DNA of 64,000 nucleotides from Prorocentrum cordatum (lineage: Eukaryota; Sar; Dinophyceae; Prorocentrales; Prorocentraceae), in NCBI GenBank assembly GCA_963575745.1, contig CAUYUJ010021148.1:76001-140000 (forward strand), read 5' to 3'. Position numbers and translations under genes: made by a program. The notes beneath the pieces were generated by a model. The model was not told the DNA's origin and did not search any database. It saw only the letters and a program-made list of their open reading frames with translations. This document shows, one piece after another, positions 10,446 through 21,360 of the stretch (position 1 is its first letter; every line of letters starts with the position of its first letter).

Positions 10446-10930
10446 CCGCCCCAGGATGCCGCGGGAGGCTCCCGCAGCCTCCAGGAGGCCCCAGGGCAAC
10501 AAGAGGTCCCAGGAAGCACCAGGAGGCTCCAGGATGTCCCAGGAAGCTCCAGAAGGCCTCAGGAGGCTTCAGAATGTTCCAGGAGGCCACGGGAAGCCCC
10601 AGGAGGCCACAGGAAGCGCCAGGAGGCATCAGGAGGCCCCGGAAGGCACCAGGAGGCCCCAAGAGGCCCCAGGAGCAGGAGGCCTCAGAAGGTCACAGGA
10701 GTGGTTGGTTCCAATCCCATGTGTGGTACTGGAGCACGAATCCTTAGTGTTTCACGCACGTCTCTATAGAGTGTCCTTCTCATGCGTATCCAATCCTATG
10801 TGGTTTACGTATGCTCCTATATATTGGGCCTCCATTGGGGCACGAGTCTTTTGTGATTTACATGTGTTCCTATATTTGCCCTTCTCTTGTGGCTCCAATC
10901 CGCAGTCCTTATGTACGTTTTTTTTGTGTC
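10446..10930. repeat. CCAGGAGGC short repeat and paralogous tail
   Basis: 10450-10690 is a degenerate 9-10 bp repeat (CCAGGAGGC, CCAGGAAGC). 10690-10930 is a unique-looking tail with GGAGCACGAATCCTTAGTG and CTATAGAGT. The same order is found at 19420-19920, so 9.8-10.9 and 19.2-20.1 kb are paralogous blocks. Confidence 0.8.
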
Positions 10931-10994
10931 TCTCTCTCTCTCTCTCACTCTCTCCCTCTTATATGATACCAGAGACAACACACCCAACCATCAT

Positions 10995-11225
10995 CTTTTT
11001 AGAGCTATATGGCTATATGGGCTATAGGGCTATTGGGCTATAGGGTAATAGAGCTACAGGGCTATAGGTCTATAGGTCTATAGGGTATAGGGGTATAGGG
11101 CTATAGAGCTATAGGGCTATACGGCTATAGGGCTATATAGGGCTATAGAGCTATAGGGCTATAGAGCCATAGAGCTGTAGGGCTATAGGGCTATAGGGCG
11201 ATTGGGCTGTATGGCTCTATAGGGC
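10995..11225. repeat. GGGCTATAGAGCTATA tandem repeat
   Basis: Units of 8-10 bp built on GGCTATAG. Confidence 0.9.
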
Positions 11226-11290
11226 ACACCCGGGCACCCCCGGGCACGCCCGGGCACCCGGGCACCCGGGCACCCCCGGGCACCCGGGCG
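11221..11290. repeat. CCCGGGCAC tandem repeat
   Basis: About eight units of CCCGGGCAC or its C-expanded variant. Confidence 0.9.
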
Positions 11291-11369
11291 TGCGGCGAAA
11301 ATCGGTTTCAAACCTAATCTAACCATATGAATCCGCTAGGACCCCTACAGAGGCAACCTCTGATTGGGG

Positions 11370-11449
11370 AATATATGCATATATATACACGTTTATATAT
11401 ATACACATATACATACATACATACATACATACGTACGTACGTACATACA

Positions 11450-11480
<31 letters not shown>

Positions 11481-11508
11481 GTATCTATATATATATATAT
11501 ATATATGT
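11370..11508. repeat. (ATAC)n / (TA)n microsatellite
   Basis: TACA/TACG tetranucleotides followed by a TA run. Confidence 0.95.
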
Positions 11509-11589
11509 GGTAGCCCCCCCCACTAAGATCTACCTACAACCTTTCTCCTTCTTCGAAGTTATCTTACTTCTTTTTTCATTGGATTCGTT

Positions 11590-12330
11590 TTCAGCATGTT
11601 CTTGCAATTCACTACAACAGGAACCCTGCTGTTCTCCGCCACAACAGGAATCCTTTTGGAATCCGCCACAAAAGGAATTCCTTTGAGGCGGACGTGCAAG
11701 TTGACCGACGGCGCAGGGGTACCAACGAAAAAAGAAAAGAAGATGAGAACAAAAAGGAAAAGAGAAAAAAAAACGCCTGGGACTCGCGTTTTTGATGATT
11801 TGTTGGATTAGTAGCCCCGGCACAAAGGAATCCTATTGTGGTAGGGGTACAAAACCAAAATTACATCAAAAAACGAGAGAGTCCCAGGCGTTTGTTTTTT
11901 TTTTTTTTCTTTTCCTGGTATGTTTTATTTTTTTTGTCTTTTTTCGTTGGTCGCCCCTGGGCCGTAGGTACAATTTGACTTACGGCCCGGGGGCGTTCAA
12001 CAAAAAAAAACATTCCAGGAAAATAGAGAAAACAAAAAAAGAAACGCCTAGGACACTCTCGTTTTTTGATGATTGTTTGAAGTAGTAGCCCCGGCACAAC
12101 AGGAATCCTATTGTGCCGGGGCTGCGACATCCCAGGCGTTTTTTTCTTTTTGTTTTTCTTTTCCTGGTAATTGTTTTGGTTTTTTTTTCCGTTTGCCGCC
12201 CCTGGCCGTAGGTCAACTTGTACGTCTGCTACAAGGGAATTCCTTTTGTGGCGGATTCCAAAAGAATCCTCCTGTAGCGGATTCCAGAAGGATTCGTTTT
12301 GTGGCGGATTCCAAAAGGATTTTTTCTGGC
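11590..12330. mobile_element. Nested palindrome, foldback-element-like
   Basis: At the largest scale 11590-11957 and 11990-12330 are inverted copies around a hairpin at 11958-11990 (GGGCCGTA...TACGGCCC). Each half contains its own palindrome: one centred near 11830 and one near 12106, the second an almost perfect 37-bp palindrome with arms AGCCCCGGCACAA and TTGTGCCGGGGCT. The outer arms hold short tandem units (GGATTCCAAAAGGATT, TTTTGTGGCGGA). No transposase is encoded. Arms made of tandem subrepeats are typical of foldback elements. Confidence 0.7.
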
Positions 12331-12835
12331 AGGCCCCCTACAGAGAGAATTCTTTTCCAGTCCGCGCATTACGAGCGTATCGGGTGAAACACATCGCCAC
12401 GTGAGCCACGGTGGACGTACCCTTCGAAGGTTTTTGTTTTTAGATTGCCGTTGTCACACGGACGAAATTATGTTGTTGTTTTTTTAGGGGGTTGGCGCGA
12501 AGTGTCTTCTGGCAGGCCGCTACAAAGAGAATTCTTTTGGAATCCGCACATTAAGAGCGTATCGGCTGAAACACATCGCCACTTGAGCCACGGTGGACGT
12601 ACCCTTCCAGGGTATTTGTTATTGCCGTCGTCAGAAGGGAGGAATTATGTGCATTGTTTGTTGATTTTGGGCGCGAAGTCTTCTGGCAAGCCACTACAAA
12701 GAGAATTATTTTGAAATCCCCGCCACGTGATCCACGGTGGACGTACCCTTCGAGAGTTTTTGTTCTAATTGCCGTCGTCAGAAGAGAGGAATTATGTGAT
12801 TTTTTACGTTGATTTTGGGCGCGAAGTGTTTGCCA
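12320..12835. repeat. About 180-bp tandem repeat, three copies
   Basis: GCCACGGTGGACGTACCCTT lies at about 12404 and 12586, with a variant at about 12730. TTCTGGCAGG, GAGAATTCTTTT and GGCGCGAAGT recur in order. The third copy has an internal deletion (spacing 144 instead of 182). Confidence 0.85.
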
Positions 12836-13500
12836 TGAGAAACGTAAGGGGCAACAAATTGTTTCGGCTTCGTTTTTGAAGAATGTCAGCTACGGCGGAA
12901 GCACTCCACTGCAGTTGCTTAGTGGATGTTACCAAAAATGATGAAATCACGTGCGTGCGTCGTTGCATATGGTCTCGGGGTGTCGGCCATTAAGGAAGCC
13001 AACATATTCACTTGAACGTGCTGGGTTTTCAACTGTCATGGGGAGTCATATACGTCTGCTGGCCTTGTTGAAGAGGTCCTGAACCGCTTCGCTTAAAGAT
13101 GTTGTTTTCTCTCGGGTGGAAATTCTACAACAGCTCACATGCAATTCTGCGTTTCGTGGCCGGGGGCGAATGGAAAATCTAACGTCTTCTTCATCGGTTT
13201 TCGGCGCATTCGATAGGCTTGCCAGGAAACCGAAGTAGATCACACATCTGTACAACCCCTTTTGAAAACATATTCGGATCCTTGACCGATCTGACATGAG
13301 TTCGGTCATGCTCTTCCTGACATGTCCGACGCGCCTTTCGACGGACCAGAGGGAGCATCCAATTTTGGATGCCCCCGTGGTCGCCTCCGTCGCTTTCTGC
13401 GCGCGCTTCCAGCAAGTGCGTGTCGCGAGTGAGCAACGCTTGTAATTGCATTTCTGGTCTGTCAACCCCAGCCGTTCCCAGTGATGGAAAAACCGCCATG
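12836..13500. other. Unique sequence, no gene supported
   Basis: A minus-strand frame (13046-13630) is open for 194 codons but includes a His/Thr run from the adjacent CA repeat. I see no recognisable domain. Confidence 0.3.
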
Positions 13501-13546
13501 CGTGTGTGTGTGTGTGAGAGTGTGTGTGTGTGTGTGTGTGTGTGGG
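13501..13546. repeat. (TG)n microsatellite
   Basis: TG dinucleotides interrupted by two GAGAG steps. Confidence 0.95.
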
Positions 13547-13805
13547 TTTCAGCGCGTCGTCCGCCTTTCGCTTGTTTCGCTTGAATTCTTGATGTATGAT
13601 GCATAGCAGGAAAAAGGCCTTGCCTTGCACATCGCGTGTTTGCGTTTATTGCTTGTGCAGGTTGAAAGCGCGTAGGTTTGAATATGTTTTTTTCGCCACG
13701 ATGTTTCCGTATTTCAGAATGCGTTTCCAAGTATGTACGCTGCCCCCGTGCGTGCATCAATTTTTGGATGCCCCCTCGTCGCGGCCTTCGAATTCGCTTC
13801 GGTCC

Positions 13806-13935
13806 CCCCACGAGGGCCTGATCGGTGGGGGTCCTCCCCTCACGAGGGCCTGATCGGTGGGAGTCTCCTCCCCACGAGGGCCTGATCGGTGGGGGTCTCC
13901 CCCCCACGAGGGCCTGATCGGTGTGGGGCCCCCCA
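13806..13935. repeat. 32-bp tandem repeat, four copies
   Basis: CACGAGGGCCTGATCGGTG at about 13808, 13840, 13872 and 13903. Confidence 0.9.
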
Positions 13936-13997
13936 ACACACCGCTCCGAAGTCCAAGATGGGCCCGGCCAGGGACAGCAGATATGTATAGACCTCGT

Positions 13998-14135
13998 CGC
14001 CCTCCTCCTCCTCCTCCTCCTTCCTCCTCCTCCTCCTCCTTCCCCCTCCCCCTCCTCCTCCTCCTTCCCCCTCCCCCTCCTCCTCCACCTCCTCCTCCTC
14101 CCCATCCTCCTTCTCCTCCTTTCTCCTCCTATGGG
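13998..14135. repeat. (CTC)n microsatellite
   Basis: CTC/TCC triplets with some CCCC expansions. Confidence 0.95.
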
Positions 14136-14205
14136 GAAGATGGCGCGACGACGAATACCAGCAGGTGTAATTCTCTACGCTTCGCGTATCCCCACCAGCC
14201 CACTG

Positions 14206-14306
14206 GTTTGCGGCTATCGGCTGCGCCCCCCCCCTCTTCCTTCACGACGACTGCAGTGGCGGACCCTTCGACGTGTTCGCTCTCACGCAATAGGGTGCGC
14301 TCAACA
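14206..14306 (+). repeat. Direct repeat, first copy (partner 14769-14868)
   Basis: Shares TTTGCGGCTATCGGCTGCGC, a C-run, ACGACTGCAGTGGCGG and CTCACGCAATAGGGTGCGCT with 14769-14868. It lies in open frames on the + strand with no recognised product. Confidence 0.85.
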
Positions 14307-14768
14307 CGGACAGCTGCCCACCGCCGACGGGGTGGCTCCTTCACGACAGGGACCCGTTTCACCGCAGTGACAGGCCTTGGCCTTAATATTCTCGTGCCAC
14401 CTCCTGGGGGTGAGGTGCACCTCTCACAACACTGCGTCTAGACTCCCACGGTGCATCGTGGGTTCTTAGTCCGTGTGGTAATGGCTGCAATAATTCCTGC
14501 CCGCGGTTCACTTTGGCCTTGTTCACACGGACATGGGCCCGTCTCGTCCACTTGGGCACTCACTTTGGATGGTGGGGGCCGCCGGCCTAAGGTTCGCCCC
14601 ATACGCTCCACACGCTGCACATCCGACGACTGGTGACCTTGCTCTGGTGGCGTTTCCCCCCCACCAGGCAGGCGCCTTCCTCCGACTACATTCCGACTGC
14701 GCCATGATGGGTTCTCGTCTGTCTGTGTCGCCACATGGCTCCCCCACTCCTCCTCTGTATTCAACCGA

Positions 14769-14868
14769 TTTGCGGCTATCGGCTGCGCCCCCCCCCCTCT
14801 TCTTTCATGACGACTGCAGTGGCGGGCCCTTCGACGTGTTCGATCTCACGCAATAGGGTGCGCTCATT
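14769..14868 (+). repeat. Direct repeat, second copy (partner 14206-14306)
   Basis: About 90% identical by eye to the first copy, 563 bp downstream. The C-run differs in length, so the two copies are not in the same reading frame relative to that run. Confidence 0.85.
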
Positions 14869-15525
14869 GTTGCACTGGCAGGTCGGCCCATACCGGCTTC
14901 CTGCACCTGGGGCGCAGTCTGGCAGGGACGTGTTCACCGGTCTGGTGTCCCGTCTTCCGCCCACCGGCAGTTCACAGCCGACGGCGGGTGATAACGTTCG
15001 GGCCCTCGTGACGTTCCCCCTTTGTGCATTGGTGCTTCCACTCGACTTCACGTCAAGTCCGCTGGCGCCTGGCTCTGTGATGCCAGCTTCGAGCGCATGA
15101 GGTGCTTTGTGAGTGAGGTTCACGTGCCCTTTTCTGCTCGCCTTCGTTGCACTTGACGGGCGGGCTTCTGCCAGGGTTGCAGCTGCCCGTCCGGTCTGTC
15201 GGGCGCTGGCGCCACTGTGCGACGCCCCGCTGTCAGCCGTTGGCTGCCGTTTTGGATCGGCTTAGTGAGGTTCATGTTGTTCCTCGCATGTGCATTCCGG
15301 CGTTGGCTTTTGGTCCGCTGGCAATTATCTTGCTTGTTGCCCCAAGCTTGTTTCGACCCGCTCTCTGGAATCGTCCTTGGCGCCGCAGATCAAACAAGTA
15401 TCCCCGCCAGCCCATCCAGCAACGATGCCCAGGCGAGTTGAGGTGTTGTTGTGAGAGGGCTTCCCGGAGGACAAACATGGCGAGACCGCCTGGGAGGAGG
15501 AGGATGGAAGGAGTTGTAAGTTGTT
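14869..15525. other. GC-rich region, no gene supported
   Basis: Several frames of 70-190 codons overlap on both strands without a recognisable domain. 15400-15435 is weakly similar to 22490-22525 (CCAGCNCATCCA and GATGCCCAG-like words). Confidence 0.3.
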
Positions 15526-15529
15526 CATA

Positions 15530-15695
15530 CTCGTGCTCCTCTTCCTCCATCTTCCGTCCTCTTCAACCTCATCCTCATCGTGCTCTGCATCGTCTTCGTG
15601 TTCAGCAGCGTTATCGTTCTCATCATCCTGATCCTCTTCATGCTCATCCTCCTCATCATCCCTTTTCCTCACCTTCTGCAGCCTCATCATTTCCA
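15530..15695. repeat. Pyrimidine-rich CTC/ATC tract
   Basis: Imperfect TCC/TCA triplets. The reverse strand reads as an Asp/Glu-rich low-complexity frame. Confidence 0.7.
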
Positions 15696-16139
15696 CACTC
15701 TGCCGGCTCAGCTTTCTTTACATTATAATTTTCATGTTGTCGTTAACCGTCCACGCCCCCATCATGCTAACCCTTCTCGTTTTGACTTTCTTGATTCTTC
15801 AGTTTAGCATGTGGAATCTACACGACGTGCCCAATCCAATCCATTGCTGTTGTGCTGTTGTTGCGGTTCAAGTGCGTAATTTAGGTCACTTCCCCTTTGA
15901 GCTAGCAGCATGGGGGTTCCAAAGTACGACTCAGACGCGTACCACAAAAAGGGAATCCGAAACTAAGGGTACAAGCAGAAAACCAAGCAGGACAGAGTGG
16001 AACCAATTAAACTAACCTCGTGCCCGTGAGAATAAACACTAGGGGATAATAAAGTTCGGGGTTCAGGGAGAGAAAATAAAAGTAGCCCAGCAGACCTCAG
16101 CATAATCTCGAAGTAAGAGATGATCAAGAGGAGACCAAG

Positions 16140-16435
16140 CCGAGCACGTTTTGAGACATCCTTGGCGTTTAGTTTTCATAGAAATATCCTCAACAATGGC
16201 TTATTTCGCTGGAGACATCCTCGACAAATCCCTTGTTTCGCTTGAGACATCCGCAAACTATTGCTTATTTCGCTTGAGACACAGTCAAACTATTGCTTAT
16301 TTCGCTTGGGACATCCTCGAAATAATTGTGTTTTTCGCTTGTAGCGTCCTCAAAGTATTGTTGATTTCGCCTGAAACATCCTGAAACTATTGCGTATTTC
16401 GCCTGAAACATCCTGAATCTATCAATTTTAATTTA
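16140..16435. repeat. Degenerate about 40-bp repeat with TTTCGCTTGAGACATCC
   Basis: Six to seven units of the type TTTCGCTTGAGACATCCTC followed by an A/T-rich spacer. The core is the reverse complement of GATGTCTCGAGCG in the 9.8 and 19.2 kb repeats and recurs in the 53.5 kb satellite. Confidence 0.8.
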
Positions 16436-16655
16436 CAAGCGCTTTATGAAAATTGTTTTTGTTTAAGTGCTCGTGTCGGGTAGTTCATGTGCTTCATTTT
16501 CCATGGATAATCAACCCCAGGGATAAAAAGGTTCAGGCGAGCGTGAGGACAGATATAAATATAAAATAAGAAGAGGAAAGTATAATAATAATAAGAAGGG
16601 AAGAAGAAGAGAAGAAGAAGAAAAACATAAGAACGGAAACATGGAAAGTTCCAAA
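16424..16655 (+). repeat. AT-rich direct repeat, first copy
   Basis: ATCTATCAATTTTAATTTAC, CGCTTTATGAAAATT, TTAAGTGCTC and AATCAACCCCA are shared with 16656-16815. A purine-rich AAGAAGAAG tail follows. Confidence 0.85.
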
Positions 16656-16845
16656 TCTATCAATTTTAATTTACAAACGCTTTATGAAAATTAATTTTTT
16701 TAAGTGCTCATGTAGGGTAGCTCATGTGCTCCCCTTTCCATGGCTAATCAACCCCAACGATAAACAAGTTCAGGCGCGCGCGGGGATAGATACATATATA
16801 TAAAAAGGAAGATAATACAAACTATAAATAAAAAGAAAAAGCTTG
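16656..16845 (+). repeat. AT-rich direct repeat, second copy
   Basis: Second copy of the 16424 segment. As with the first, it sits beside GAGACATCC repeats (16845-17060), so the duplication covers both modules. Confidence 0.85.
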
Positions 16846-17065
16846 CTGGTTTAGCTTGAAACATCCTTGGGACATCCTTGGAACATTGCTCGTTTCGTTT
16901 GAGTCTGCCTCCCAAAATTGTTGGTTTCGCTTGAGACATCCTTGAAACATTGTTCGTTTCGTTTGAGTCTGCCTCCCAAAATTATTGGTTTCGCTTGACA
17001 CATCCTGGAAAAAGTGTGATCGCTTCGCTTGATGTTGCTATATCAACATCGCTTGATGTTGCTAT
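16846..17065. repeat. GAGACATCC repeat, second block
   Basis: Units such as GTTTCGCTTGAGACATCC and TCGTTTGAGTCTGCCTCCCA. Confidence 0.75.
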
Positions 17066-17388
17066 CTCAACACAGCGTTTCGAGGTGATAATGAAGTTCG
17101 GCCTCAGCGCTCGCCGCCCAATTTGAATTTTGTATAGGGCGACGATAATCAACTCTAAACACTGAGGGGGGGGGTCCCTTTATTATCATCGGCATGCGGT
17201 TATATCAAATAACAGTTAACATCGTTGTGCTAGTTTGTTCGTTCATGGTATTTTGGGTGAGGGGTAAACCCTTTTTAATAGTTACGTTCGGCAACCATAA
17301 GTTTAAAATCTCAGGGAAAGGTACGCCCAAAAACCCATGGTTAATCTCTTGGTTGGTACGCCGTTGAAGTTCACCCAGACGAAGCTAG
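17066..17388. other. AT-rich spacer, no gene seen
   Basis: Contains a GGGGGGGGGG run near 17167. The frame of the next ORF is closed by TAG at 17386-17388, directly before its ATG. Confidence 0.4.
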
Positions 17389-17928
17389 ATGGGACGGACC
17401 CGCAAGTGCAACAAGATGATGCGCGATTTGCAGAAGGCCACCGCCAAAATCAAACAGATTGAAGCATCAACGGCCAGGAAAGATAATCACATCACACAGT
17501 TAGAAGAGAAAAGCACGGTGATCTTTGAATGGGGCAAGTGGTACAAGACCGAATACAACAAGACCAAACAATAATACCAGAACGTCGATCGACGGAAGAA
17601 GGACATAGAGAGCGAGCACAAACAGTTCGTCCACAAACACGGCCGATTGATGGCCACGTTTGCCGACCGTGTGCCCCCCAAGTTTTTCAAGGCAGTCTGC
17701 CAATGGTTCCAAGCGCCAGCCGTGGTGCGCCGTGGGGATGTGCTAGAGTGTGTGCACCCTGAGCAAACGCAACAAACCGAATTCGAGCTTCATTGCAAAC
17801 AAAGAAACATCGGGCGAGCACGCGGGGGGAGATACCTAAAGGGTAGTTATTGCACTTTCACTTCCAAATGTTTACTGTTCCGTTTATGTTTTGATGTTAT
17901 ATCCATTTATATTTTTATTTTCGTTTAG
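17389..17928 (+). pseudogene. Coiled-coil-like ORF broken by one in-frame TAA
   Basis: Not recognised. A true ATG at 17389 opens 61 codons that are Lys/Gln/Glu-rich with heptad-like spacing (QKATAKIKQIEASTARKD), stopped by TAA at 17572-17574. The same frame continues with similar character (RRKKDIESEHKQFVHKHG), then a globular-looking stretch (ATFADRVPPKFFKAVCQWF, VVRRGDVLECVHPEQ) until a hydrophobic, T-rich tail ending at 17926-17928. The likely original reach is about 150 residues. GC content and codon use are lower than in the rest of the window, in line with the surrounding AT-rich island and possible foreign origin. It could also be a single-exon host gene with a point nonsense mutation. 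Confidence 0.45.
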
Positions 17929-18601
17929 TGCAATGTGCATTTGCATGTTCATGTGTACGTTTCTATTTATTTGTATTTTGACTTTCACGTTTTTTTTGTT
18001 GCTGATACTTTTGGGTTCACTTCACCATGTTTGTCCCTCGCCTTTTTTTTTCACTTTCCCGTGTAGCCCCTATTTCATTTTTTTGTTTGAAAAAAATGCC
18101 AGTTGATTCGTACGTCTACGTGTACATTTACATTCATGATTACTTTCACTTTTCATTTATGTTTCCCTTCTCTGATTGCTGCTTGCGTTCTTGAGGCGGA
18201 ATGCGTTTGAGCGATCGCGCAGTGATGGGAGATTGTTGTATTTAGAAGCGCACAGTGCCACAGCCTGAAAATCGTTAGCAGCCACGACGCGAGCATAAGG
18301 AAAACAACAGATCGCACATGATCGTCGTGATTGTCGCATATACATTTCCCATGACATCACCACAAGCAGATGAAGCGCCCGCTGTAGCACCCGTCGTCAT
18401 CTTCAGCACAAGCAGTATCGCACGTGCACATTTTATCGTCAAGCGAGCTATCATCGCAATGACAACAACCACCAGGGCCATTGAGGTGAGTGATGAAACA
18501 AAGCTGGTGGCATCAGTGCCGACCGGGCGAACTCAGCTTGTCGGTAGATTTTAGTAGGGGGTTCGCACACACATGTTCACATATACAAATCTGGGTAGCT
18601 A

Positions 18602-18605
<4 letters not shown>
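17929..18605. other. T-rich then mixed sequence, no gene supported
   Basis: 17930-18170 is T-rich and low complexity. Between 18180 and 18555 there are short overlapping frames on both strands, none recognisable. Confidence 0.35.
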
Positions 18606-18637
<32 letters not shown>

Positions 18638-18640
18638 CAT
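18606..18640. repeat. (TA)n microsatellite
   Basis: About 14 TA units. Confidence 0.95.
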
Positions 18641-18727
18641 GTATGTATTTAGGTATTCATGCATGTGTTGATGTATGTAGTTATGTACTTCTGCGTGCAT
18701 AACTTTATATATATAATGTAATCATAT

Positions 18728-18800
18728 AGAGGCCCCAGGAGACCCCAGGAGACACCAGGAAACCCCGGGAGGTTCCAGGAGGCCCCAGGGGGCTCCAGGC
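18728..18800. repeat. Short CCAGGAGRC repeat block
   Basis: Same degenerate unit as at 10450-10690 and 19440-19700. Confidence 0.8.
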
Positions 18801-19009
18801 TCATGCGCACAGACCCACTCGCACTACTGAGACTCACTCGCAGCCTATCAATACCCAAACCCGTCTGGATTCGAAGTTTCGTCCGCCTGACATTTACAGC
18901 GGAAAAGTCCATGCACATAGATGCACATATTGGAAGTTTCACGCAGTGAATAATTATTGTGGCCGCGCGGACCTTTTCTCACACAACCTCCTCCCTTCTC
19001 CTCCCCCTG

Positions 19010-19195
19010 ATGACGATACGAGTATGATGACGACGATGATGATGCAGATGATGATGCTGATCATGACGATGATGACGGTGATGGTGATGCGTTAGCTTAC
19101 GCTATGCCATGTTATGGTATGATGATGGTGGTGATGCTGATGGTGGTGATGATGAGGATGAGGATGCGGATGAGGAGGATGATGATGGTGGGGCA
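19010..19195. repeat. (GAT)n microsatellite
   Basis: GATGATGAC and GATGGTGAT triplets. The frame beginning at 19109 is driven by this repeat and then runs through the block that follows. Confidence 0.9.
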
Positions 19196-20130
19196 CATTC
19201 TGAGGATGTCTCGAGCGAGGCGAGGGCTTCAGCACCCCCAAGGGGGAGCCGCCAGGGGGTGTCTCACTCCTCCGCTCGCGCCCAAATGGCGGGGATGTCT
19301 CGAGCGGTTTGCTTGTTTACCAGCTCAACATCATCCGCTTTCGGAGCAGATTTGGAGGATGTCTCGAGCGATGTTCGCCCCCAAGGGGGGCCAGATGTTG
19401 AGGAGGTCTCGAGCGGTTTGCTCATTTTGCTGGCCAGACTCATGGGCACGGATCCTCTTCAGGACTCCACGGGAGGCTCCAGCAGGCTCCAGGAGGCAAC
19501 AGGAGTCTCCAGGAGGCTCCAGGAGACCCTAGGAGGCTCCAAGAGGGTTCAGGAGGCTCCAGAAGGCTCCAGGATGCTCCAGGATCCCACTGGAGGCCAC
19601 AGGAGGCCAAATGAAGCGCCAGGATGCACCAGGAGGCCCCGGAAGGCACCAGGAGGCCCCAGGAGCCCCCAGGAGCAGGAGGCCTCAGAAGGCCACAGGA
19701 GTGGCTCCAATCCCATGTGTTGTACGTATGCTCCTAGAGTGCTTCTTCCCCTGGAGCACGAATCCTTGGTGTTTTACGTATGTTCCTATAGAGTTGGCCT
19801 CCCTTGGGGCCCGAGTCGTTGGTGTCTTATTTGTGTTCCAATAGATTGCCCTTCTCCTGCGGCTCCAATCCGTGGTGTTTTATGTGCGTCTGTTCCCATA
19901 GATTGGGTCTCTCCTGGGGCACGAATCCTCCCCAGGAGGCCCCAGGAGGCTCCAGGCGGCCCCAGGAGGCCCCAGGAGACTACACGAGGCTCCACGAGGC
20001 CTCAGGAGGCCACAGGAAGCCCGAAAAGGTCACAGGAGGCCCCAAAAGGTTCCAGGAAGCCCCAGGAAGCCCCAGGAGGTTTCAGGAGGCCCCAGCAGGC
20101 CCCAGGCTCGTGCGCAGAGACGCGCTCGTA
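19196..20130. repeat. Second copy of the 9.8-10.9 kb repeat block
   Basis: Contains GAGGATGTCTCGAGCGA, GTTTACCAGCTCAACATC and TTCGGAGCAGAT (19196-19420), then the CCAGGAGGC repeat (19440-19690), then a tail with CAATCCCATGTGT and GAGCACGAATCCTTGGTG, and a further CCAGGAGGC block at 19930-20105. The order matches the first block. Confidence 0.85.
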
Positions 20131-20184
20131 CTACTGAGACTCATTCACACTCCAACTCATTCTTAGGTATATTCACTCCCAGAC

Positions 20185-21035
20185 CGTCAATATTTAAGCA
20201 CGTGAATGCTCGACAACTTCTGCGCCTAGACACTCACCGCGGACAGGCCCAAGCTAATGGATGCACATATGGGGAGCTCCACGCAGTGCATATGTGTTTT
20301 GCCATCGCGCCATTCTGGCGGTGTGGCCTCTTAGGTGTAAGCGCGCTGCAACTGCCACGCGCCCCCTCCACCTGTCGGCTGGCAAACCTTTTGCCGCTCG
20401 CAACGGTGCTTGTCGCGGCGCGTATCGCAGACGCCCACGGCGAACCACCGCCGCCCCCGGCCGTCTGGAAGCGCCCCCCGTGGCGAAACGTTGGGCCAAA
20501 AGTGTGGCCAGGCTTTCGGACGAAGTGCTACCCCAGCCGTTGTGGAACCCCTTGGGAGAACACCTGGGCGAGAGGATGAGAGGGAGGAGGAGGAGGAGGA
20601 GGAGGAGGAGGAGGAGAAGGACATGTAGGCCTCGTGAGGCCGTCTTGTGGCTTCCTGGGGGCTTCCTGGGAGCATCTTTGGGGCCTCTGACGAGCCTCTC
20701 GGGAGCCTTCTGGGGCCTCTTGAGGGTCTCTTCAGGTGCCTATGGGGGCTTCTGAGGGGCCGATTGGGCTTCGGAGGCTGTTTTGGGTACTTTATCTCTG
20801 GGCAATCGTGGGTCCCTCTTTGGCGCTGTAGGGCAGTCTTGGAGGTCTATGAGGCTGTTTGGGGGCCATCTTGGGAGCCTCGTGGGCCGCCTTGGGCCCC
20901 TCTTTGGTCGTCTGGGCAGTCCTGGGGCCGTTTGAGCAGTCCTGGGGCGATCTTGAGGGCTTGTGGGGCCGGCTTGGAGTGTCGGAAGCCCGAAAGGGCG
21001 AAACCGCTAGGCTCATTGAAATATTTACGGACACT
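20185..21035. repeat. Compound repeat unit 1 (head, GAG tract, GGCCTCTTGG block, tail)
   Basis: The head at about 20430-20575 has AACCACCGCCGCCCCCGGCC, GGAAGCGCC, GGCCAAA and CCCCAGCCGTTGTGGAA. A GAG tract follows (20580-20620), then the GGCCTCTTGG repeat (20630-20980), then a tail GAAGCCCGAAAGGGCGAAA near 20985. Confidence 0.75.
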
Positions 21036-21360
21036 AAATAATGTTGGCCTCACGGAGGTTCTCTTGGATCCCCTTCTTGGGGCGTCCTGGGGGCCTCTTG
21101 GGCCGCCTGCAGGGCATGTCTTGGAGGCGTCTTGACACGGTCGTGGGGGCCATCTTGGGCCATCGCGGCCGTCTTGGAGGCCATGCTGGGCGTCTGGGAG
21201 GCCATCGTGGGGCCATGTGAATGGGGGCGGCCGACGGGAGACTGCCCCTGCGGGTGGCCAGCGGGGTCGGCCGAGACCCCCGCGGGAAGCTCTTCAGGGA
21301 GGCAAGACGTCAAACACGTAGCGCGCCAGGCATTTGATTGATAAATCAACAGGGGGTTGC
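21036..21360. other. GGCC repeat remnant and unique spacer
   Basis: 21060-21240 continues the GGCCTCTTGG repeat. 21240-21360 is unique. Confidence 0.5.

Noticed and set aside
19109-20137. 342-codon ORF
   Set aside because: It runs from a GAT microsatellite through two tandem repeats and keeps no codon bias.
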